Notes under the pieces: model-generated
Database searches by the model: none
Told to the model about the DNA's origin: nothing
What the model saw: the letters and a program-made list of their open reading frames with translations, nothing else
Shown: piece after piece, positions 54,047-64,000 of the stretch
How positions within the stretch are numbered: the stretch's first letter is position 1
Layout of the letters: the number at the start of each line of letters is the position of its first letter
Translations under genes and position numbers: made by a program
Assembly (NCBI RefSeq): GCF_902459465.1
Contig: NC_047075.1
Location: 12,083,119-12,147,118, forward strand
DNA length: 64,000 nt
Reading direction: 5' to 3'
DNA from: Asterias rubens
Lineage: Eukaryota > Echinodermata > Asteroidea > Forcipulatida > Asteriidae

Positions 54047-56928
54047 CAGACATGCCAACCTCTGGAATCACAAAACTGTATTCTGAAACCCGAAAACCTG
54101 TATTTTTCAATGAAAACCTGTATTTTTCAAAAAACATGCATAAACGAGTTTGAAACAGACATACCATGTTACAACTGTGGTGTATACAGTACGCTTACAT
54201 TGGTAAACTAGTGTTTTCTCTTATTGTACTCCACAGTGGCCTTATTGCACTTTTCAAGCAGTTCATTCTTTAGTTCACGCTTATGACAGGGAATACCCGC
54301 CGCTTGCCAGAAGATCTTGGTGGTCAAGGAATCGGAGAGAACTGGGGTGCTTAAGTTTGCTCTAAATTCAGTGGCATTTTTTCTTACAACACTAAAAATG
54401 CGCTCGTCCTCTGCATTACTATGTGAAATAGACAATATCATGAGCACACACTTTGATAGATTTGTATACTTCAGCTGACTGTTAGCTTTGTCTTTAATTT
54501 GGCCAATTTCCATCCAACTTTCCTCAGCCCTCTTGTCTGACAGTAATTCTAGATTGTCATCAGTGGATACCTGGTAAGCTGCAAATTCCAATTCCAACTC
54601 ATCCAATTTGTCCTCCATAAAATGGAATCTTTTCACAAAGTAAGATATGGATGAGAAACTAGCTTCCAGTCGATTCTTGATGTTAGCTACACTTGCTTTT
54701 TTCAGCAGTTGATCATTTAATGGAAATGTGCTAATCACATAGTCACACACTGCAATGAAGTTATTTCTGACAGCTCTATAAAACACATCCAACTGACTTG
54801 ATGTAAGATTGTGACTAGCAATAAAGTCCCTGACTTCATGTCCTACAATTAAGTCTGCATCAGGTCTTTGGCTGTCTGGGTCCTTGTAGTTGCACTTCTT
54901 CAGCTCTGCTGAAGTTAGTAGAGTCGTTGGCTTTACAAACCTCATCAAAATGGCTTTGAGAAAACCATTCAATTTCTCATCTAAGAGCTGCACCATTGGT
55001 TCATCCCTCTGAAGTTCCAAGTTGACACTAGTGAGTGATGGTATGGTCCTTTTTAGAAATAAGCAATACAGTTTATTACAGTCATCTGATAGTGTTGCAT
55101 GGATACTTTAAGCCTTTGTGGCTGCTTTAGTGGCTGGCTTTGGTTTTGGAGCTGCTTTGGTACCAGTGGAACCTGTAGTTGTCTTTGGTTTTGAGGTCAC
55201 TTGGCATAAGTGTCTTCTTGGGGGAAACAATTTTTTTAGAAGAGGTAGAGACTACAGCTGTACTCTTCTTGGAAGATGGATTTGCTACAGTTTTCTTCAT
55301 GGGGATTTTGTATGCTCCTATTGCCCTAGCAAATCCATTCGTTGAACCTCAGTGGTTTCTTTAGGCAAAGAATCTAACGCACTTTCCTTTGTAGACTCTA
55401 CAACATTGCCCTTTGCGACTGGATTTAGTTCAGTTTTCTTACTGGAGACATTGCTGCTCTTTGAACTAGGATCTCTTACAGTCTGTTTACCAGGTGCTCC
55501 TGCTGTATTGCTTTTATGTTTCTTTGGTTGACTTGAAACCTCTTCAATCTGTCTTTTCTCCGACACATGACCAGCTTCCCCTTTGAAATATACTAGCAAT
55601 GCTGGCCATTGCTCCAACAATCGGTTCAGGGCTCTTTCAAGAGAAAGCCATCTTGTGCACACATGCTTTAGTATTTTGTGGTTTGCTGTACCACACAAGG
55701 TCTGCACTCCTTTCAATTCTTTGTGGCGCTTGGAGGACTTCTCTAAATAGTAGTATATCTTGATCAATAAATCAACAGGAGTGAAGGGCAATGTGCAAGC
55801 TCCCTTTTCTGCAGCTAGATGAAGACGATGACAGGGACACCCTAGTACAAAAACATCAGGATTCTCCTTCTTGACATACGCTGCCACGCCTGCATGAATT
55901 CCCATTATGACAGATGCATTGTCAGCAGAGAAACAGATGCAATTTTTCCACGGTATTTCCTTCTCCTTCAAGGAAGTGTCAAGAAGTTTGAAGATATTGA
56001 TACCCGTTGACCTTTCTTCGATTGTAGCTATTTCAAGCAAGACACCCACAACTTTTTTCACGTTTTCATCAAAGTACCAAACAACAATTGGATACAGCTG
56101 TTCTTCAGCACCCCTATCAGAGCTTCCATCAGTTGACAAGGAAAAGGGTGTTTCTCTCAGTCTTCGTGTGATATCAACTGAAAATAAAAATTCATTTAAA
56201 AAAACTAATAAAAGACAGTTTCCAAAGAAGGAAGTTCCCAGACCCAGTATACACTCTGTAAAATTTCCTGTTTTTTGTTTTATCACAACAACAATTGATT
56301 CATAATACTTAACAAGTAATCTGACTACCAATCCACAAAACAACGTACTCAAGGTGCTTATTTATGTTAGAACCCAACACCTTGTTGTAAATTCATGGGT
56401 ATCTATAGACTAAAGTCACTGATAAGATTCGCCCGTTTAAAAAATGGTCATACATTTACACTACAATTTCATGCAAGAGTGCTTAAAAATTTCTGCAAAA
56501 CAGCGTGAACTGACGGTTCTCCTACGACGATCGAAAGATGAACAATCGTAACCTAAAGCTTTGTATGCAGTGCTCCGATTGGTTAATACAGGTTTTTTTA
56601 CATAACATGCACCAATCACAGACGCGCTTACGCCGCTCGCTGGCAGATCTGCCATGTGCCCACAGACAACCTCGCTAACATGGGCAGCGCGCGCCGTGTA
56701 TCAATGATCCTGGGAAAGAACAAACATGCGCGGTGACGGAAACGAGGTTATACAACATAGCTTTAGTCTTTACTCGCAGTCGTTTTTTGTGTTATTTTGA
56801 ATGGGATTATTTTTGCGGTGAATATTGGCGCTGCCCAAAACCGTATTCTTTTTTAAAAACTCGTACACACGTATTTTGCACAAAAACCCGTACTAAATAC
56901 GGGAAAAACGTACTAGTTGGCATGTCTG
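54047..56928 (-). mobile_element. hAT transposon F, 2.88 kb
   Basis: Ends CAGACATGCCAAC and complement GTTGGCATGTCTG, flanked by CCAATA on both sides (54041-54046, 56929-56934). The host repeat allows the duplication to be read exactly as 6 bp, the same length as for element C. It carries a minus-strand hAT gene. Confidence 0.75.
54208..56180 (-). pseudogene. hAT transposase of element F, with Lys-rich insertion
   Basis: From acceptor ttttcag above 56180: ITRRLRETPFSLSTDGSSDR (first RNase H acidic block), YPIVVWYFDENVKKVVGVLL, CFSADNASVIMGIHAGVAAY, GCPCHRLHLAAEKGA, CTRWLSLERALNRLLEQWPA. A stretch of about 160 codons rich in K, S, P and T follows (KKHKSNTAGAPGKQTVRDPS; later frames KKSTAVVSTSSKKIVSPKKT and KPKPATKAATKA), resembling a histone H1 tail, with a stop at about 55318 and frame changes before 55108. 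The frame then resumes: CNKLYCLFLKRTIPSLTSVN, and the dimerisation region MILSISHSNAEDERIFSVVR. Inactive as it stands. A 5' exon (56181-56928) was not identified. Confidence 0.7.
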
Positions 56929-56949
56929 CCAATAGTGTCCACTGCCTTT

Positions 56950-57154
56950 AAGCAAAACAAGTGGCTAGCACAAGAAACATGCTCTCTGCGTATTGCGAGT
57001 GTCAATGCGTCAAGCTCCGCATACGTAATGGCATACGGTCAATGCAAAAATTACATTCTAAACTTTGCACGTGCACGTTGTTCTTCATAAAATAACGCTC
57101 TGAAATTTAAAACTTTGATGTTGACTTAATGAGGCTGGAAGATAAATCATATGT
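56950..57154. other. spacer
   Basis: Nothing recognised. Confidence 0.4.
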
Positions 57155-57297
57155 GTTATCACATGTGTGCTCGTGGAATAATGAAAAATAATATTGGTCT
57201 GCGTCACATATAACATATCAAACAATACCAAAGGCCTCGTTGGATATAGGACGCAGGCTATATTTTCCTGTATTCCACCGGCATTTGTGTGATAATT
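57155..57297. repeat. palindromic MITE, copy 3 of 3
   Basis: TTATCACATGTGTGCTCGTGGAATA ... TATTCCACCGGCATTTGTGTGATAA outer arms, inner GGCCTCGTTGGATATAGGACGC. Shares arms and core with 41217-41345. Confidence 0.6.
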
Positions 57298-57370
57298 AAA
57301 AATATTTTGATCAATTGTTACTTATTTGTGATCATGCTAAATAGTTCATGGATGTATTTTTTTTGTGCAG

Positions 57371-57986
57371 ATGGGGATGTGATCATGAGCGCACTGCAAG
57401 GGAAGCATATTTTAAAGTCACAGCATCAAAGCATTCATCCTTCTCTATCGATGATGCTGGGTTGTTCATCAATCCAGACACACTCTTCATTGGAGCTACA
57501 CCAGATGGCCTTGTGCATTGTGACTGCTGTGGTGATGGTGTATTGGAGGTTAAATGTCCTTACAGTAAGAAGGATGTCCCTATGGAGACTGCTTGTGCTG
57601 ACCCCTCATTTTGTTTATCCACATCTGACCAAGGTACTCAACTGAAGGAAAATCATCAGTATTACTATCAAATTCAAACTCAACTCCACTCAACCAAAAG
57701 GAAGTACTGTGATTTTGTTGTGTGGACTCCATCACAAATACACATACAAAGGATAGAATTTAATGCAAATTTCTTTAAATGTATACTAGAAAAGGTCTCT
57801 TCCTTTTATAACGTCTGTATTTTGTTTGAAGTTATTGGAAAGTGGTTTACACAATCTAGGCCTTTAGCTGTGCAGGACGACCTAACCAAAGCTGACCTGA
57901 CCGAAAAAAAAGAAGTGGTCCAAACAAGTCAAGGAACTGTACGATCAAGGGAAAAAACTCAAATTCTCTGCTGGGAAATGGCGTAG
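57371..57986 (+). CDS. YqaJ-like exonuclease fragment (PD-(D/E)XK fold)
   Basis: Acceptor ttttttgtgcag at 57370. Reads WGCDHERTAREAYF, FIGATPDGLVHC, CCGDGVLEVKCPYSKKD, ENHQYYYQIQTQLHSTKRKY, CDFVVWTPSQIHIQRIEFN. The 'G..PDG..', 'lEvKCP' and 'H.yyyQ.QtQL' set is the catalytic core of the YqaJ / lambda-exonuclease type nuclease, which resects double-stranded DNA; copies are frequent in animal transposons. The catalytic Asp, Glu and Lys appear present. The N-terminal exon is missing and the end is probably frameshifted in A8 (57904-57911), since the tail is not family-like. Its parent element is not delimited. Confidence 0.65.
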
Positions 57987-58372
57987 GAACGGCCAGCCTT
58001 TCACATTCCGTGAAGCTGAATAGAGAGATCTCTTCGGTAAATACCTCCAGGATTATTACATCATGAACATTATATAAATACAATTCTCTTTCTGAAATTG
58101 TGATATACAATGCATATATGAATGCATATATTATTTGTTACAGCTGGAGGATCTGGTTGGATCTGGTGTAAGCTCACACATGTGCTTACTGGTGTTTTCT
58201 TGTTTTGTCCTCTGCTGTCTGTTCTCTACTCAATTTTCCTTTTAACTCGTTAGGCCTACTAGTGTTATTGATCACCTTAACATGAGTACCGTAATTTGTC
58301 TAATTGTTAACCCATTTATAATTATGTCATTGTTCTGTGTTATTTTGTGTTTGGTTAATCACTATCTTGAAT
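57987..58372. other. spacer
   Basis: AT-rich, no gene recognised. Confidence 0.35.
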
Positions 58373-59219
58373 AATGACAAATAATGTAACACATAATGAC
58401 GTTAATTCTAGTATAGATCCAGATTTAAACTTTGAGGCACCTGATGTAAGTTGTGACTACTATGATCAAACTGAATTCATGAATTACTTTAATAAAAACA
58501 CTAATGTTAAACTACTACATATAAATGCACGTAGCTTATATAAGAATGTGTCGCATATCATCAACTATGTCAACCTTCTGAATAATTGTTTTTCTGTCAT
58601 TGGTGTATCTGAATCATGGTTAAGGATATTCAGGATCCACTCATTCAAATTCCAAATTATTCTATTGAAGGTTTTTGTAGACAAAAAAAGAAAGGTGGCA
58701 GAGTTGCACTTTACATTAAAAATGATGTTGTGTATAAAATTCGTAAAGATCTGTGCATAAATCAACTCCTCTCAAAGTAATATAATAACTGGAGTTGTAT
58801 ACAGACCACCTAGTGCTTCATGTAATAACTTCACAGACCATATAAATGAATTATTAGGGAAAATTAGTAATGAAAATAAAAAATGCTACATTATGGGTGA
58901 TTTCAATATTAATTTATTAAATGATGTGGATGTTGCAGTACAAAACTACAAGAATAGCTGCAGGTAGTTCAACTCTGATTGACAATATTTTAACAAATGA
59001 CTTGCTGAATCATGTTGCTGGTGTCTTGCTAACTGACATAAGTGATCATTTACCTGTGTTTCTGATTATTGATGCTCTAAAAGATAGAGTGCAAAATAAG
59101 AAAAACTATAAAAAACGTTATTTTACTGATAATATTACCCAATGTTTTATTAATGATTTAAATGCAACCGACTGGGATGTAATAACATTGCAAGATAACA
59201 TGCATGACATGTATACTAC

Positions 59220-60154
59220 TGTGACCGGCTTAAATAAAGGATCCTGCGGGACACAATCTTCGCTGTTCCATACTTTTATTTACATCTGAATTGAAGACGG
59301 AGAAAATAATGTGATGTTAAGTCTCCGACGTCAAAGGAAAGAGTCTAATTAAATAAACATACTTTAAATAGAACATTTAGAATAAAACTTACAGTCACAA
59401 ATACTATTTACAATTAATTAGGAAATCCTTAAAGGACGCGAGAGTGTTGCTGTTTTCCAGCCTAGAAATTATGTATTTTAGAATAAACAAATCAATGAAA
59501 TAATCCGTGAACTTGGATAAAGACTATCTATAATAAACGATTTGCCAAAGATTGGAAATGGATGGCAAACAGAAAAGCATAAATAACGGCAAACTAAATA
59601 ATATAATTAAAGTTCCCGCCAAAAGTTTAATGGCGTCCGCCATCTTGGAATTGTACCAAAATTAGAGGATAACTCCGCAAAATCAGCAATATTTACATCA
59701 TTAAATCGGAAAACAAGTACAGCATTTAATACTTTAGATCTCTAGTAATGCAAAACTAGAAACAAAATCTAAGAGAGGAGACTTGAGGAAATTCAAATCA
59801 AAAAGAAATATATCTACTACGGGAGTTTTCTTTCCCGACTCAAAACTAAGTAAATTAACTCTAGAAAACCGTTCTCTTGTCAAAAAGAAACATGTCATAA
59901 AATAGGCTAAACTCTCCGAATAATTTATACAAGAGGAATTTATATGAAATCTAGGGGAGAATGGATGGAAAATAGAATGCTAATTACCTGAATTGAAGAC
60001 GGAGAAAATAATGTGATGTTAAGTCTCCGACGTCAAAGGAAAGAGTGGCCCTCTGACGTCTTGCGGGCGATGAGGGCGCACTAACCGGTGTATTTAAAAA
60101 GGCGAGTATGAATAAATGAAAAGTTCCCGGATGTGAATTATTCTACTTGTCACA
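59220..60154 (-). repeat. 3' LTR of the Gypsy-type element
   Basis: 935 bp. Contains two copies of a 59-bp segment starting CTGAATTGAAGACGGAG (about 59287 and 59991). Its last 319 bp match 63113-63431. Confidence 0.75.
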
Positions 60155-60569
60155 TCCTCCCCTGCTTTAAAAAAATGTCGTCCTCGACATAGTGTTTACT
60201 TACAGCTGCACACAAACTAATTATGCACATTGACAAAAATGTATACAATCGCAATAGTCTAGTTACTCTGCTAAACCTTGCAATTACATTAATTTGATAT
60301 TTATACACATCAAATGGGGGAAAAGTAGGCAAAGTAAATCTTACTCACTACATGCTCATTTTACTTTAGAGAGCACCACTGTTACCTTTGTTCATGGTGA
60401 ACATAACACAATGCAAAATCAATCTATACCATCATTACCAATAGTCATCTGATGTTAACTAACGGGTAAAAATGTCTATCTGGTGAACTATGGCTGAAAT
60501 TAGAAATACACACAAAACTTGTTAAGCACTCGGGGGGAAATATACAAGTTAAAATTTCGGGCAAATTGT
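60155..60569 (-). other. 3' untranslated region of the Gypsy-type element
   Basis: Between the pol stop and the polypurine tract. No coding sequence. Confidence 0.5.
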
Positions 60570-63114
60570 CTACTTTGTTCTAGTCATCTGGCGACTCTTC
60601 CATACTGCCAACAACTGCCTCCCTCTCTCCAGTTTCTCTTCGTACGTGTCTGATGAAGGAGACGTGGCTGAAGAAGAGTTTTCTGAAGGAGAGTTTTCTG
60701 AAGAAGACATGGGGAAGAACATACACGGTGTGAGAAGGTTTCTGTGTACTGTTCTCTCCTTTCCATCCCCTAGTGAGCGTACCTTGTAGACAGGAATGTT
60801 TTCGTGTTTGGTGACGACCGTGTAGGGGTTAGATTCCCATCGGTCTGCTAATTTTTGTGTTCCTTCGAAGTGTTTCACTTGCACAAGGACTCGATCGCCT
60901 GCTCGGAGTGGGGCTTCTTGGGTTTTCTTGTCATAGATGCGTTTCTGTTTGGCTTTTGCGTAATGTGAAGTTTTGTTGGCTTGGTCATATGAAAACAGTA
61001 ATCTTTCTCTGAACTGTTCCACGTACTCGTCATACTCTGGCGCTTCATCAGTTGGTGAGTGGCAACCAAACAAGAGGTCTATCGGCAAGTTGGGATGGCG
61101 TCCGAACATCAAGAAAAATGGTGCGTACCCCGTGGTGTCGTGACGCGTCGCGTTGTACGCATGCATCATGCACCCACATACTTCTTCCAATCTCTCTTTT
61201 GTTCCTCTTCCAGTGTGCCCAACATGTTAAGGAGAGTAGAGTTGAACCTCTCCGTAACGCCGTTTCCTTGAGGGTGGTACAGTGTTGTTCTGCTCTTCTT
61301 TATGCCAGAGACCTTGCACAATTCTTGGATGAGCTGGCTTTCGAAATTTCGGCCTTGGTCGGAGTGTATGCGAGTAGGGAAGCCATAATGTAAGATGAAG
61401 TTCTCCCAAAGTATTTTTGCTACTGTTTCCGCTTTCTGATCTCGTGACGCAAATGCCTGAGCGTACTTGGTAAAGTGGTCTGTGATGACAAGTACGTTTT
61501 CGAAACCACCTTTGCTCCGTTCTAGTTTGAGATAATTGATGCAGATGAGCTCAAGGGGTTCTGTACTGAAGATAGAGACGAGTGGAGCTTTGACTTTTGA
61601 AGGAGATGTTTTTCGAAGACAACAACGTTTACACTTCACACACCAGTCTTTGACATCTTTAGCCATTCTGGGCCAGAAGAACCTGTTACGGATCATATCT
61701 AGCATTCGTTTAAAACCCAGATGGCCAATGTCATCGTGTAGACCGGACATGGCTGTTGCTCGGTAACACTTAGGAAGGAGAAGTTGGTGTGAAAGTGTGT
61801 CGTCAGTTGTCTTACGAACTCTGTAGAGGATGTTTTCTTTAAGTCTTAGCTTGTCCCACTGTCTGAAGTAGATCTTACATTCAGTTGTCTCTCTGCTTTG
61901 CTGTTGTTGATTTGGTTTCTGACCGTGTTCGAGGAAGAATAGGACTCGTGATATATCTGGATCATCACGTTGTGCAAGGGCAATTTGCTTGGTAGTTAGC
62001 CTTGGCATTTCGTCTGTCTCACTGGTTACTGGTTTGGGATTGAGAAGCTTTGCCTGTCCTCTGGTTGTGACTTGACAGTTTGCGGGCTCTATGAAGAGTT
62101 GGCCTGTATTGGGGTGACCAGTACATATGGCATTGAGCACATCGGTTGGAATCTCTGTTGTGAAGGAGAGGGGTTTTGGGACATCATCAGCAGGTTGTGT
62201 TGTGAAGGAGACTGACGTAGAGTATGGGACTGGGTGTTGTTTTCTGGAGAGAGCATCTGCGACTGCGTTGTTCTTACCAGGTTTATACTTCACAGTGAAG
62301 GAGAACTGAGAAAGAGCAGCAACCCACCGTTTGCCTGTTGCGTCCAACTTAGCTGTGGTGGTGACATAGAGTAACGGATTGTTGTCGGTGTACACAGTGA
62401 AAGTACTGCCGAGAAGGTAGTCTCTAAACTTATCCGTTACTGCCCATTTCATTGCCAGGAATTCTAGCTTGTGTGCTGGATATCTCGACTCTGCTGGATT
62501 TAAACCTCTGCTGGCGTAGGCTATGACGCGTTCTTGTCCATCTTGGATCTGACTGAGGACCACTCCAAGCCCAACACCAGAAGCATCGGTTTGAAGAAGA
62601 AAAGGCTTCTTGTAGTCAGCGTAACCGAGGATGGGGGCTGAAATCATCACTTGTTTCAGCTGGTCAAACGATGCTTGTGTCTCTTTTGTCCAGATATAAG
62701 GGGGTGGTTTGGTAGGTGCCTGCTTTCCTTTTCGTCGTGTCGGGTTGCCTGCCGTGAGCTTGTACAGTGGTGCAACTATCTTCGCATAGCCGTTCACGTA
62801 GCGACGGTAGTACCCAGTGAACCCTAGGAAGCTTCGTAGTTCTTTGTGAGTGGTTGGAGTTGGCCATTCCCGTACCTGTTCGATCTTTTCAGGGTCAGTG
62901 GACACACCTTTCGAAGAGACGATGTGTCCCAGATACTTGACTTCTGACTGGAGTAAGTGGCACTTTTGCGGCTTGAGTTTCAGTCCATGTTGAAGGAGAC
63001 ACGTGAAGACCTGATCCAAGCGCTCAATATGCTCGTCAAATGTGGATGAAAAGACGATGATGTCGTCGAGGTAGAGCAAACAAGTTGAGTAATTCAGCTC
63101 ACCGAGGCACATCG
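60570..63114 (-). pseudogene. pol: pol remnant: RT (partial), RNase H, integrase
   Basis: Read leftward from 63114: GELNYSTCLLYLDDIIVFSS (RT active site), KYLGHIVSSKGVSTDPEKI, FLGFTGYYRRYVNGYAKI, LLQTDASGVGLGVVLSQIQD and YTDNNPLLYVT (RNase H), HLGFKRMLDMIRNRFFWPRM then CVKCKRCC (integrase zinc finger), ITDHFTKYAQAF, HSDQGRNFESQLIQEL, HPQGNGVTERFNS. The first integrase Asp appears as Asn (codon 61535-61537, ICINYL). A frameshift near 61185 leads to YNATRHDTTGYAPFFLMFGR in the next frame, then the C-terminal region to 60570. Not autonomous. Confidence 0.8.
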
Positions 63115-63431
63115 ACTCAAAACTAAGTAAATTAACTCTAGAAAACCGTTCTCTTGTCAAAAAGAAACATGTCATAAAATAGGCTAAACTCTCCGAATAA
63201 TTTATACAAGAGGAATTTATATGAAATCTAGGGGAGAATGGATGGAAAATAGAATGCTAATTACCTGAATTGAAGACGGAGAAAATAATGAGATGTTAAG
63301 TCTCCGACGTCAAAGGAAAGAGTGACCCTCTGACGTCTTGCGGCCGATGAGGGCGCGCTAACCAGTGTATTTAAAAAGGTGAGTATGAATAAATGAAAAG
63401 TTCCCGGATGTGAATTATTCTACTTGTCACA
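63113..63431 (-). repeat. truncated 5' LTR
   Basis: 319 bp matching 59836-60154 with no indel and a few substitutions. The break point CGACTCAAAACT is shared with the adjoining pol junction. Confidence 0.75.
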
Positions 63432-64000
63432 CTACCTTCTTAGATCATGTCCTTAAACTTTATGATAAACACTTTCCTTTACAAGAGGTTAAATGTAGAT
63501 ACGATAAATGTAAGTCACCATGGTTATCTGATGGTGTTTACAACTCAATGCGGAGAAAAAACTATCTGTATAAAAAAGTTCTTAAAAATCGTACTCTGCA
63601 AAATAAATCTAATTATACTACGTACAAAAACAAGCTAAATTATTTAATAAAGGCTTCAAAGAAACAGTATTTTAGTTCGAAATTTGAAAAAAATAAGGGC
63701 AATATTAAAGGTACTTGGAAAGTGATCAATTCTGTGTTGAACAAGGGCAACCACAAGCCCAATCCCTCTTATTTTGTCCAAGATGGTGCGTCAATCGAAG
63801 GGAACAAAGAAATTAGTGAGGCATTTAATGAGTACTTTGTTAACATTGGCGCTTCACTTGCTAGAAAGCTTCCCTTATGTAACACTGCTTTTAATCCTTT
63901 CTTGACGATAAATGTTCCCATTCTCTGTTCCTTAGTCCTATTTTACAAGAAGAAATTGCAGATGTTTTAAATAATCTCCCTTCTGGCAAATCGCCAGGTT

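Larger units (their letters stand above)
53905..56949. repeat. echinoderm-type dispersed repeat, split by element F
   Basis: 53905-54046 ('GACAAGGGTGTTTATTTCTTTC...TGACAATTACCAATA') and 56929-56949 ('CCAATAGTGTCCACTGCC' then TTTAA) match one repeat that I recall as very common in sea-star sequence. It ends at TTAA. Only its right half seems present. Confidence 0.5.
59220..63431 (-). mobile_element. Ty3/Gypsy-type LTR retrotransposon with large internal deletion
   Basis: Terminal TGTGAC...GTCACA, flanked by CTAC (59216-59219 and 63432-63435). The low-coordinate LTR (59220-60154, 935 bp) is full; it is the 3' LTR because pol reads leftward. The other LTR survives only as 319 bp (63113-63431) and is fused directly to the middle of the reverse transcriptase, so the rest of that LTR, primer site, gag, protease and the RT start are missing. 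GGGGAGGA at 60154-60162 (complement) is the polypurine tract. The two LTR segments differ at roughly 2% of sites by eye. Confidence 0.8.
58373..64000 (+). mobile_element. second CR1/L2-like LINE, split by a Gypsy element, runs off the window
   Basis: Endonuclease 58373-59219 in several frames: KLLHINARSLYKNVSHIINY, VIGVSESWL, then VALYIKNDVVYKIRKDL, VVYRPPSASCNNF, YIMGDFNINLLND, and TLIDNILTNDLLNH with SDHLPVFLIID. After the insertion (59220-63431) the frame resumes at 63436 with FLDHVLKLYDKHFPL, SPWLSDGVYNSMRRKNYLYK, KGTWKVINSVLNKGN, and the start of the reverse transcriptase in a shifted frame (ADVLNNLPSGKSPG) at the window edge. Frameshifts near 58625, 58760, 58930 and 63917. Degraded copy. 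Confidence 0.7.

Overview
This 64 kb window is eukaryotic: it has spliced genes with GT..AG introns, AT-rich spacers, SINE-like repeats and dense mobile DNA. I found no rRNA, no convincing free-standing tRNA, no CRISPR and no bacterial operon. The best guess is a marine invertebrate deuterostome, probably an echinoderm and plausibly a sea star. The main clue is the repeat ending at about 56949 ('...CCAATAGTGTCCACTGCC' then TTAA), which from memory is abundant in sea-star assemblies. That assignment is recall, not a search. No ordinary housekeeping gene was recognised; almost every coding stretch is transposon-derived or broken by a transposon.

Layout. 1-4.2 kb: minus-strand exons resembling SAMD3-like genes, a plus-strand ORF like the N-terminal zinc-binding region of RAG1 (1743-2120), and a decayed minus-strand zinc-finger gene. 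4.27-27.42 kb: a four-level nest. Element B (inverted ends at 4267 and 27420) carries a broken gene of an uncharacterised transposase-like family with a 'GQNKN' motif. Its first intron holds element A (5290-13312), an 8 kb DNA transposon whose six predicted exons join without a break into an 862-aa protein. A fourth exon of B is split by element C (14856-24698), a hAT transposon with 6-bp target duplications. C is itself split by a 5.5 kb LTR retrotransposon (16463-22003) whose 174-bp LTRs look identical and whose 1555-aa gag-pol is open.

27.4-39 kb: a TTAA-flanked element (27432-30097) with a higher-order minisatellite, a tRNA-derived SINE, a HECT-type ubiquitin-ligase fragment ending at a 5'-truncated LINE, several MITEs, and a CR1/L2-like LINE on the minus strand. 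A 786-bp element with 8-bp target duplications interrupts that LINE next to its YADD motif and contains a possible signal-peptide ORF. 39.1-44.2 kb: element D, with ATTGAAA-rich ends and a spliced gene. 44.8-53.8 kb: a minus-strand tyrosine-recombinase-like gene, followed downstream by eight copies of a roughly 60-nt phase-symmetric exon. Transposon E (46166-49035) landed 3 nt upstream of one of those exons, next to its acceptor. 54-57 kb: hAT transposon F inside the echinoderm-type repeat. 57.4-64 kb: a YqaJ-like nuclease fragment, then a second CR1/L2-like LINE split by a Gypsy-type element (59220-63431) that has lost gag, protease and part of its reverse transcriptase.

Most elements are dead: stops, frameshifts, an Asp-to-Glu and an Asp-to-Asn change at predicted catalytic sites. 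Element A and the 16.5-22.0 kb retrotransposon look intact. Several frameshifts lie in runs of seven or eight T, so some may be assembly errors.
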